A program made the position numbers and the translations under genes. From contig NZ_BCSX01000046.1 of NCBI RefSeq assembly GCF_001570425.1, positions 111,639 through 175,638 of the forward strand: 64,000 nt of DNA, given 5' to 3'. Shown piece after piece: positions 58,176 to 64,000 of this stretch. The notes below the pieces were generated by a model. It was not told where the DNA came from. It did no database searches and saw nothing but the letters and a program-made list of their open reading frames with translations. How positions within the stretch are numbered: position 1 is the stretch's first letter; each line of letters begins with the position of its first letter. Origin of the DNA: Mycolicibacterium brisbanense. GTDB lineage: Bacteria > Actinomycetota > Actinomycetes > Mycobacteriales > Mycobacteriaceae.

Positions 58176-59026
58176 GCCCGCCGCCTGTGCGCCGCCCGGC
58201 TGCGGATCCGTCGCGCGAAATACCGCCCGTCGATCACGTCCAGGGCGATCGACTGGCCGAACGCCTTGGACAGGTTCTCGGCCGTCAGCACATCGGTGAG
58301 GAGCCCGGCGGCCACGACGGCCCCCTCCGAGAGGATCAACGCGTGGCTGAAGCCGGGCGGGATTTCCTCGACGTGGTGGGTGACCAGCACTATCGCGGGA
58401 GCGTCAGGGTCGGCCGCCAGATCGGCGAGCCTGGCCACCAGTTCTTCTCGCCCGCCCAGGTCCAGCCCGGCGGCGGGCTCGTCGAGCAGCAGCAGTTCGG
58501 GATCGGTCATGAGCGACCGGGCGATGAGCACGCGTTTGCGCTCACCTTCGGAAAGGGTTCCGTAGACCCGGTCGGCCAGGTGCTCGGCGCCGACACTTTC
58601 CAGCATGTCGACGGCCTGTGCGTAGTCGACATCTTCGTAGTTCTCGCGCCACCGGCCCAACACCGCGTAGCCCGCGGACACCACCAGGTCGCGCACCAGT
58701 TCGTCGTCGGGAATCCGTTGTGACAGGGCCGAACTGCTCAGGCCGACGCGGGAGCGCAGCTCGGACATGTCCGTGCGGCCCAGCCGTTCCCCGAGCACGT
58801 AAGCCGTGCCCGAGGACGGGTGCTCGGTGGCGGCGGCGATTCGCAACAGCGACGTCTTGCCCGCCCCGTTGGGACCGATCACCACCCAGCGTTCATCGAG
58901 TTCGACAGCCCAGGTGACGGGCCCGACAAGGGTGTTGCCACCCCGTCGGAGCGTGACCCTGGCGAAGTCGATCAGCAGGTCTTCGCTGCCGGCACCGTCG
59001 GCTGCGTCTTGTCCGGTTTCGGGCAC
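58172..59026 (-). CDS. ABC transporter ATP-binding protein (Rv3041c-like)
   Basis: A 284-residue ATPase. Walker A is VIGPNGAGKTSLLRIAAATE (about residues 52-70), the signature LSEGERKRVLIARSLMTDPE, Walker B LLLLDEPAAGLDLGGREELV, H-loop VLVTHHVEEIPPGF. It has no membrane segment and no permease gene beside it; the nearest kin are ModF/YheS-like soluble ABC ATPases. The GTG at 59026 is 6 nt after a -10 box. It heads the operon with NUDIX and enoyl-CoA hydratase, and the IS605-type element ends exactly at its promoter. Confidence 0.87.
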   Translation of the reverse strand: MPETGQDAADGAGSEDLLIDFARVTLRRGGNTLVGPVTWAVELDERWVVIGPNGAGKTSLLRIAAATEHPSSGTAYVLGERLGRTDMSELRSRVGLSSSALSQRIPDDELVRDLVVSAGYAVLGRWRENYEDVDYAQAVDMLESVGAEHLADRVYGTLSEGERKRVLIARSLMTDPELLLLDEPAAGLDLGGREELVARLADLAADPDAPAIVLVTHHVEEIPPGFSHALILSEGAVVAAGLLTDVLTAENLSKAFGQSIALDVIDGRYFARRIRSRAAHRRRA

Positions 59027-59032
59027 TCGCCC

Positions 59033-59038
59033 ATCGTA
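59033..59038 (-). promoter_or_regulatory. -10 box of ABC gene, abutting the insertion end
   Basis: TACGAT on the minus strand, 6 nt before the GTG at 59026. The right end of the tnpB element stops at 59039, so everything upstream of the -10 box, including the -35 position, is mobile-element DNA. TTTCAC (59060-59055) with a 16-bp spacer is a weak candidate -35. Confidence 0.6.
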
Positions 59039-59180
59039 TTGAATCCTCCCCCTCGTGAAATAAGGGGGATTCCTAGCTCACGCCGCCTGGCCGCTCGGTG
59101 AGCGCCCAGGTCTTACACGATCAACGCCAGCCGGGACGAAACCTGCCCGGTTACGGATGACGTCAGCGGAGTTCTTGTCG
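59039..59180 (-). ncRNA. Probable reRNA (omega RNA) and right end of the tnpB element
   Basis: Downstream of and within the 3' end of tnpB. The terminal hairpin GAATCC...GGATTC (59041-59072, with extra C:G pairs and one bulge) is followed by TTCAA when read on the minus strand, the usual right-end signature of IS200/IS605-type elements. In this family a guide RNA extends from the tnpB 3' end across this hairpin into the flank, so the guide would be host sequence from 59038 downward. The 5' boundary is only approximate. Confidence 0.65.
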
Positions 59181-60289
59181 CGGTCAGCGACAAATCCGCA
59201 GGACTCGCACCTATAGGTGCGTTGCGACAGCGACAGTGGATGCTTGGCTTTCGCACCGCACTTGCTGCAGTCGGTTGTGGTGTGTCGAGGGTCGATCAGC
59301 ACAAGGTGGCGACCGTGCTTCTCGGCCTGCTCGATCAACGCTCGTTTGGTCGCGGCAATCGACGCGTCGGCGGCTTTGCGCGCCATGGTCGACTTGGCTA
59401 AGAACTTCGGCCGGAAATCCTCGACCGCTATCTGATCAAAATCGATGACCGCGGCCTTGGCCCACTTACGCGCCGTGTCGGCGCGGTGAGCGGCCAGCCG
59501 GCCATGCTGCTTGGCGGCGGACCGCTTGGCCGCCTTGTACCCGCGCGATGCAGCCATACCTTTCGCGGGTCTGCGCCTGCTCATCATCCGCTGATATCGC
59601 GCCAGCCGGGCCGCTGCTCGGTCGCCGTGCCGCGGGTGGGGCAGATCATGGGCGTCGCTCGTAGTGGTCGCCAGATCCCTTACACCCCAGTCGATTCCGA
59701 TCGATAGTCCCGTAGCAGGTAAGCGTTGCGGCTCGGGCCGAGGCACGACAAATGAGCACCACCATCTCCCGATAGCGTCCTGGTAGATTCGCACACTCGA
59801 TGGCTGCCCCGGCAGATCACGGGACCAAACCGGCCGCACCGTGATCCCACCGACGAGTCTCAACTGGCGACCAGTGAGTTTGAACCCGTTGCGGGTGTAG
59901 TTCAGACTCGGCAAGGCCCGACGCCTGGACTTGAATCGAGGCATCCCTCGCCGCCGTTTGACCGACAGCCCTTCTTTTCGGTCCTTCAACGCTTTCGCGC
60001 GAGCCCGCCCGAAATCGCGGATAGTCTGCTGCTGCGCCACACTGGATCCGGCGCCCAACCACTCGTGCTCGCTGCGCCAACCGGTGAGCCGCTTGTCCAG
60101 CAGCGCTGGCCCGCAATTCACCTTGGCACCTGACTGCACCGAGAGTTGATGCGCAGCGTCGGACGCTGCCACGCACTGATTCCACACCCATCGGCAGCGA
60201 TCCCACTCCGCCAGCAATGACCGCTCTGCGCTACTCGACACCCTTAGGCGGTACGTGTACCGCACCTTGGCGCCGTCCGTACAACCCAT
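59078..60289 (-). CDS. tnpB: TnpB, RNA-guided DNA endonuclease (IS605/IS1341 type)
   Basis: A 403-residue protein. The RuvC core is complete: D200 in SIGIDWGVRDL, E290 in QIAVEDFRPK, D371 in DRDKNSADVI. The zinc finger CSKCG...CESCG (C341, C344, C361, C364) is intact, and the N-terminal wedge (WDRCRWVWNQCVAASD) and basic KRRRGMPRFKSRRR stretch are present. TnpB cuts DNA with a guide RNA made from its element's end and maintains the transposon. All catalytic residues being intact suggests recent activity. I start at ATG 60289; the frame is open to 60352. Confidence 0.93.
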   Translation of the reverse strand: MGCTDGAKVRYTYRLRVSSSAERSLLAEWDRCRWVWNQCVAASDAAHQLSVQSGAKVNCGPALLDKRLTGWRSEHEWLGAGSSVAQQQTIRDFGRARAKALKDRKEGLSVKRRRGMPRFKSRRRALPSLNYTRNGFKLTGRQLRLVGGITVRPVWSRDLPGQPSSVRIYQDAIGRWWCSFVVPRPEPQRLPATGLSIGIDWGVRDLATTTSDAHDLPHPRHGDRAAARLARYQRMMSRRRPAKGMAASRGYKAAKRSAAKQHGRLAAHRADTARKWAKAAVIDFDQIAVEDFRPKFLAKSTMARKAADASIAATKRALIEQAEKHGRHLVLIDPRHTTTDCSKCGAKAKHPLSLSQRTYRCESCGFVADRDKNSADVIRNRAGFVPAGVDRVRPGRSPSGQAA

Positions 60290-60748
60290 AGGAGCACGGT
60301 ATCGCCGGCCACTGACATCCTCTCCTACAACCGCATCGGCAAATCGCTGCAATCAAGAGGCTGCGAGGGCTCCAAGCGCCCCAACCACGCCGCAGCTCAA
60401 CAACAAGTGGGTTTCGTCAAGTTGCTGGGCCCCGGGATCGGCACGGAATTTGGCCCCAGGTTCTGTTGGTTATCCGAAGTCGAAGTGACTGCGGCCGGGT
60501 AGCTTGCTTTGAGGCTTCGGGGTGGTCCCTCGACTTGGTGGCTTACGAGTGTCCGGTGCAAACCCGCCGAGGCGCCGAGGCGCCGAGTGCTGCGACGCCA
60601 GACCCAACCGCCTGGTTGGGCTCAGAGTTTGCCGAGCTACGCAATGTGATATTCGCCATGTTCTCTTGTCGGCAAGAACGCCCTATGGTAGGGGAAGCGC
60701 CGGATTAGTTGAGCGAATTGCGCAGCCTCTTATATCGGTGCCGTATGC

Positions 60749-60766
60749 GTTAGCCAGGTGGCTAAC
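60749..60766. promoter_or_regulatory. Palindrome upstream of SRPBCC/F420 operon
   Basis: GTTAGCC-AGGT-GGCTAAC is a perfect inverted repeat with 7-bp arms, 76 bp before the SRPBCC start. It resembles operators of TetR-type repressors; no regulator gene is nearby in the window. Confidence 0.6.
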
Positions 60767-60779
60767 CGATTCTTTCTAG

Positions 60780-60808
60780 GGCGTGGCGATTTCGCGCGTC
60801 GCCACGCC
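60780..60808. repeat. Perfect 10-bp hairpin before SRPBCC gene
   Basis: GGCGTGGCGA (60780-60789) and TCGCCACGCC (60799-60808) form a 10-bp stem with a 9-nt loop. It lies between the palindrome at 60749 and the ribosome binding site, so it may be a 5'-leader structure or a terminator for readthrough from upstream. No T-tract is present. Confidence 0.6.
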
Positions 60809-60841
60809 GCGTACCAAGCCTAATTTGGAGGTTACATCGGC

Positions 60842-61309
60842 ATGGAGGTCAGCTATTCGTTAACGATCGCCGCGCCGCCGGATCGAGTCTTCGCACTGCT
60901 GTCGGACTACCAGTGGGCGCGACCCACTCTGCTGCCCGTGCAGTACTACACCGATTACCAGGTTGTCGACGGTGGTCACGGTGACGCAACTGTGGTTCGT
61001 TGGATCCTTCATTTCACCAAGTCCAGATTCCGCGACATGGTCAATGTCGTGGAGGTCGAGGATGACCTGACTCTTGTTGAACGAGACGACAACTCGACAC
61101 TGGTCACCCGCTATACGGTGGAACCCCTCGAACGGAATGGGCCTCAACTCTCGCTGATCACCGCACAGACATCGTGGCACGGTGCGGACAGCTTCATGAA
61201 GTACCTCGAGCGAATCCTCGCTCCCGGGATGATGCGCAAGATCCACGCGGCGTTCCTGACACAGGTCAAGAACTATCTCCAAGAGACCCCCGCGGCAACC
61301 GAATCATAA
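60842..61309 (+). CDS. SRPBCC-domain protein
   Basis: A 155-residue polyketide-cyclase/START-like small protein. Landmarks are YSLTIAAPPDRVFALLSDYQ, YTDYQVVDGGHGDATVVRW and the C-terminal helix MRKIHAAFLTQVKNYLQETP. GGAGG stands 10 nt before ATG 60842. It is followed by an F420-dependent oxidoreductase gene 42 bp downstream in the same direction, so the two probably act together on a lipophilic substrate. No other assignment is possible. Confidence 0.85.
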   Translation: MEVSYSLTIAAPPDRVFALLSDYQWARPTLLPVQYYTDYQVVDGGHGDATVVRWILHFTKSRFRDMVNVVEVEDDLTLVERDDNSTLVTRYTVEPLERNGPQLSLITAQTSWHGADSFMKYLERILAPGMMRKIHAAFLTQVKNYLQETPAATES

Positions 61310-61351
61310 GAACAACCGCAACACGTAGCGAGCAAAGGGTAGGTGCACAAA

Positions 61352-62281
61352 ATGGTCAATCCGCAAGTCTCGGTCGGGCGTTTCGGCGTATTCGGTGGGC
61401 TGAGCTTCTTCGACGACGGCCGCGCCGCCGCAGTGGAACAACTGGGATATGGGGCCATTTGGATTCCCGCCGTCTTCGACTCGGGTCTCGCCGCCATCGA
61501 AATGGTGCTCGAACAGACCACCACGATCGCGGTCGGGTCGGCAGTTGTGAACATCTGGACCGCTCCCGCCAACGACGTCGCACACTCGTTTCACCGGCTG
61601 GAAGAACGCTTCCCCGGCCGATTCCTGCTCAGCATCGGTGCCGGCCATCGAGAACACCTCGGCGATCACGCACAGACGCCCTACCAAGGAGTCACCGCCT
61701 ACCTCGACACCCTCACCGCCGTCGGGGTACCCAAGGAGCGTATTGCCGTCGGAGCCTTGCGCACCCGGATGCTCACCCTGGCCAAAAACCGTGCAGCCGG
61801 GGCCAACCCCTATCTGACGACCGTCGAGCACACCCGGTTCGCCCGCTCGGTTCTCGGCGACGGTGTCCTGCTGGCGCCCGAACGCAAGGTGGTGTTCGAT
61901 ACCGACCCCGCCGCCGCCCGTGACGCGGCCCGTCAAACGTTGGCGTTCTACCTCAACATGAGCAACTACGTGAACACGCTCAAACAGTTCGGCTTTCCCG
62001 ACCTGAGCACCGGGGACACCGCCGACGACGTGTTAGTCGATGCGCTGGTGTCGCACGGCGATCCCGCTGCGATTGCTGCAAGTGTTAATCAGTATCTCTC
62101 TGCCGGTGCCGACCACGTGGCGATCCAACCCTTGCACGCCGACTTCGACATGGGAGCGATCGACCCAGCAACAATCGAAGCCAACCACGGCCGCATCCCC
62201 GAACTCGCCGCCGTCGCGCCCGCCCTCATAGCCGGCCTGGCCGAACTCGCAACCGCGCTCGAACTCACACCACCACAGTGA
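61352..62281 (+). CDS. LLM-class F420-dependent oxidoreductase
   Basis: A 309-residue luciferase-like TIM-barrel oxidoreductase of the F420-dependent group. Motifs include GRFGVFGGLSFFDDGRAAAV, EQLGYGAIWIPAVFDSGLAA, RFLLSIGAGHREHLGDHAQT and AGANPYLTTVEHTRFARSVL. These enzymes transfer hydride from reduced F420 to diverse substrates in mycobacteria. ATG 61352 is chosen because GGTAGG lies 9 nt upstream; GTG 61343 is in frame. The stop codon coincides with the possible tip of the IS21 element, so the last residues may not be native. Confidence 0.85.
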   Translation: MVNPQVSVGRFGVFGGLSFFDDGRAAAVEQLGYGAIWIPAVFDSGLAAIEMVLEQTTTIAVGSAVVNIWTAPANDVAHSFHRLEERFPGRFLLSIGAGHREHLGDHAQTPYQGVTAYLDTLTAVGVPKERIAVGALRTRMLTLAKNRAAGANPYLTTVEHTRFARSVLGDGVLLAPERKVVFDTDPAAARDAARQTLAFYLNMSNYVNTLKQFGFPDLSTGDTADDVLVDALVSHGDPAAIAASVNQYLSAGADHVAIQPLHADFDMGAIDPATIEANHGRIPELAAVAPALIAGLAELATALELTPPQ

Positions 62282-62306
62282 CTTTGAAACAAACACACCC
62301 AACTAA

Positions 62307-63086
62307 CTAGCCGGCACGTTTGCGGCGCGTGGCGGTCTTGGAGGTGCGCAGGCGGTAGGAATCAGTTCCGGTTTCGAGGATGTGTGCGTTGAACGTGATC
62401 CGGTCGACGATCGCGGCCACCAGACGAGGATCGGGAAACACGGCTCCCCATTCACTGAACGGCAAATTGCTCGCCAGGCCGATACTCGCCCTTTCCTCGC
62501 GTTCGGTGATGATCTGGAATAGCAATTCAGCTCCGCGAGGGTCGATTTGAACGTATCCCAGCTCATCCAGTAGTAACAAATCCAGCCTGCCGTAACGCGC
62601 GACCACACGGGATAAGACGCGTTCGTCGGCGGCTTCGACGAGCTCGTTAACCAGTTGTGCGCAGGTGACATATCGGACCTTGCGGCCTTGTTCGCAGGCC
62701 GCCAGCCCGAGACCGATGAGGAGGTGGGTTTTGCCGGTTCCGCTGTCGCCCAACAAGACGACGGGTTCGCCGGCGTTGAGATAGTTGCCCGAGGCCAGCG
62801 TGGCCAGCTGGGCGGGTTCGATGGTCTTGACGGCGTCGACGTTGAACTCCGAAAGTCGTTTGAGTCGTGGGAATTTGGCATCGGCGATACGCCGGGTGCG
62901 GCGGCGTTCGGCACGGTCATCGACCTCGGCGGCCAGCAGCTCGGCCAAGAACACCAGGTAGGACTGCCGATCGCGGCTGGCGATCTCAGCCAGCCGCGCA
63001 ACCTCACCGCGAAGAGTCGGTAACCGCAGTTCACGGGCAGCGGCGCCGATCGACGCCAAAGCCGCTTCGTCACTACGAGTGCTCAT
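62307..63086 (-). CDS. istB: IstB, ATPase helper of IS21-family transposition
   Basis: A 259-residue AAA+ protein. Walker A is VVLLGDSGTGKTHLLIGLGL (about residues 108-127), Walker B LLLLDELGYVQIDPRGAELL, with sensor region IGLASNLPFSEWGAVFPDPR. It regulates target selection and strand transfer by IstA. The start ATG 63086 is 5 bp from the istA stop, so the pair is one transcript. It looks intact. Confidence 0.95.
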   Translation of the reverse strand: MSTRSDEAALASIGAAARELRLPTLRGEVARLAEIASRDRQSYLVFLAELLAAEVDDRAERRRTRRIADAKFPRLKRLSEFNVDAVKTIEPAQLATLASGNYLNAGEPVVLLGDSGTGKTHLLIGLGLAACEQGRKVRYVTCAQLVNELVEAADERVLSRVVARYGRLDLLLLDELGYVQIDPRGAELLFQIITEREERASIGLASNLPFSEWGAVFPDPRLVAAIVDRITFNAHILETGTDSYRLRTSKTATRRKRAG

Positions 63087-63091
63087 CGGGC

Positions 63092-64000
63092 TCAGCCTTC
63101 GCTTCCGGTCAGCAACGCGTCATACCCGTGCAAGGTCGGCGCGGGACGGTCATAACGCGTCCACGCGCCGATCGCCACCGCGAGCTCAGTGGCGTCCTCA
63201 CCACCATGGCGGCGAGCCTCAATCAGCACCACCTGTGGATCCATCAGCCCGGTGGAGACCGCTGAAGCCATCGCGGCCTGCAAGGCACCGGCCCGCAGAG
63301 TGCGGTGCGCCAGCAGGATCTCAATCAGCGCTCGCGTCCCGGCCGCGTCACCACGAGCCCGCCGCGCAGCATCCCAATACTGTTGATGCGTCGCGGTGAA
63401 CGCCCCAGACGCTTTGGCCTGGGCCAGTGCCGTCGCACCCGGCAACGCACCGGGTTTGGACTTGAGAACTTCCAGGTAATGGTCCAGAGCGAGCACTTCG
63501 ACATGGCGGCCTGCGGCCCGCTCATGATGGGCTACCAGTTGAGCGGCGTCGAACACTTCGACGGTGGTGGCGGTGAGCCTGACCGTCAGCCGCCGTCCGG
63601 CATAGCGTGCGGGCACCGAGTAATGGCATTGGCGCACCGACACCCGCGCCTTCAGATCGACCCGCGTCCGCAGGATCAACGCCGGGTCGAAGGTCTCCAT
63701 CGGCAGGGGTTGCAGCATGGGTAGTTCGTCAGCGAACGCCTCGGCCACCGTGCACGGCCGGCCGGTAATCACCCGGGTGTCATCGAGCAGATCCCCCGCA
63801 GCGATCAACCTATTCAACTCGGCCAACGAAACAGCATCAGGAACCGGCACCAAATGCCGACGCCGGAACCGACCGATATCGCCCTCCACACCGCCTGAGG
63901 CTCCCCCCGGGTGGTGGACATCGAGATAGCGGGATGGATGATCCCGCTGGAAGGATGTCACTATGTCCCGAACCCGCCGGTCGTTCACGACCGAGTACAA
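63092..64000 (-). CDS. istA: IstA transposase, C-terminal part (5' end beyond window)
   Basis: About 303 codons of the 3' part of an IS21-family transposase. The section includes the tail of the integrase core (GGVEGDIGRFRRRHLVPVPD, with the DDE glutamate probably at GVEGDIG) and the C-terminal domain with LKARVSVRQCHYSVPARYAG and LALDHYLEVLKSKPGALPGA. The N-terminal HTH and first two aspartates lie off the right edge. There is no frameshift in the visible part, so the element may be complete. Confidence 0.9.
   Translation of the reverse strand: MYSVVNDRRVRDIVTSFQRDHPSRYLDVHHPGGASGGVEGDIGRFRRRHLVPVPDAVSLAELNRLIAAGDLLDDTRVITGRPCTVAEAFADELPMLQPLPMETFDPALILRTRVDLKARVSVRQCHYSVPARYAGRRLTVRLTATTVEVFDAAQLVAHHERAAGRHVEVLALDHYLEVLKSKPGALPGATALAQAKASGAFTATHQQYWDAARRARGDAAGTRALIEILLAHRTLRAGALQAAMASAVSTGLMDPQVVLIEARRHGGEDATELAVAIGAWTRYDRPAPTLHGYDALLTGSEG

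Larger units (their letters stand above)
59039..60600 (-). mobile_element. IS605-type element with tnpB only; left end not located
   Basis: It contains tnpB and a right-end hairpin but no TnpA (Y1) transposase is visible in the window. It separates the Rv3041c-like gene from the serB2 gene that I would expect next in the backbone. The left end, probably between 60290 and 60830, could not be found by eye, so the outer coordinate is a guess. Confidence 0.6.
60290..60841. other. Intergenic stretch between tnpB and the SRPBCC gene
   Basis: 550 bp without a convincing gene. Short open frames (60466-60708 and 60522-60779, plus strand) lack conserved features. An 8-bp tandem repeat (CGCCGAGG, three copies, 60565-60588) and two inverted repeats near 60749 and 60780 are the only structure seen. 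It probably holds the left end of the tnpB element and the promoter of the following operon. Confidence 0.5.
62279..64000 (-). mobile_element. IS21-family element (istAB), cut by right edge
   Basis: It contains istB and the 3' part of istA. The left tip is inferred to lie near 62279-62306, where TGACTTTGAAACAAACACAC begins with the TG dinucleotide expected of an IS21 terminus. The other end and the inverted repeat partner are outside the window. A direct comparison of the two tips would settle the boundary. Confidence 0.75.

Noticed and set aside
60565..60588. Tandem CGCCGAGG repeat as a regulatory iteron
   Set aside because: Only three 8-bp copies in GC-rich DNA with no adjacent origin or regulator features; likely slippage.
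60466..60779. Two short plus-strand frames after tnpB
   Set aside because: No ribosome binding site, no conserved segment, and a simple tandem repeat inside.
1..64000. tRNA, rRNA or CRISPR array
   Set aside because: Looked for cloverleaf-like palindromes with CCA-type ends and for regularly spaced repeats; nothing convincing was seen by eye.

Overview
The window looks like chromosomal DNA of a rapidly growing mycobacterium (Mycolicibacterium type). It is GC-rich, many promoters are leaderless, and the backbone gene order matches what I recall of the Mycobacterium tuberculosis Rv3002c-Rv3041c segment: ilvN, ilvB, cfp6, a DoxX gene, lppZ, gatB, pfkA, gatA, gatC, an ACT-domain gene, ligA, a MetE-like gene, mnmA, a cysteine desulfurase, two acyltransferases, etfA, etfB, a methyltransferase, a GH57 enzyme, a GT4 enzyme, and then the Rv3034c-Rv3041c homologues. 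The species is not determined. The comparison is from memory of family and gene-order knowledge; no search was run.

Region by region. 1-2.5 kb: ilvN (cut by the left edge) and ilvB, preceded by a leaderless leader peptide (LLVVI) and an intrinsic terminator, a complete attenuator. 2.5-12.4 kb: cfp6, DoxX, lppZ, TetR, the gatC-gatA/gatB amidotransferase genes, pfkA, and a MarR/NAD(P)-binding divergent pair with a palindromic operator. 12.5-19.3 kb: a seven-gene MoxR / DUF58 / VWA-like membrane cluster inserted between the ACT-domain gene and ligA. 19.4-33.4 kb: ligA, an acyl-CoA synthetase, an ArsR-SRPBCC pair with twin operators, a tRNA-thiolation operon (cysteine desulfurase, mnmA, MetE-like), an OlsB/OlsA-like acyltransferase pair, a small redox operon, and etfBA with a clear terminator. 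33.6-37.2 kb: three genes of the methylglucose lipopolysaccharide (MGLP) locus.

37.2-50.8 kb is accessory DNA that splits that locus. It holds an MFS-ArsR pair behind a 13+13 bp palindrome, then a GntR regulator divergent from a tightly coupled nine-gene operon: a Tat-type SBP5 lipoprotein, two permeases, two ATPases, an M20 amidohydrolase, a class III aminotransferase, an FGGY kinase and NagB. I read this operon as an undescribed uptake and breakdown route for an acylated amino sugar, and it is the best candidate for a new system. 50.8-59.0 kb returns to backbone genes (two DUF202 proteins, a left-handed beta-helix acyltransferase, a PQQ-like propeller lipoprotein, a DUF3298 protein, two methyltransferases, enoyl-CoA hydratase, NUDIX, ABC ATPase).

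59.0-64.0 kb is a mobile-element zone: a lone tnpB with an IS605-type right end that abuts the -10 box of the ABC gene, a SRPBCC/F420-oxidoreductase pair with palindromes upstream, and an IS21-family element (istB, and istA cut by the right edge). No tRNA, rRNA or CRISPR array was recognised.
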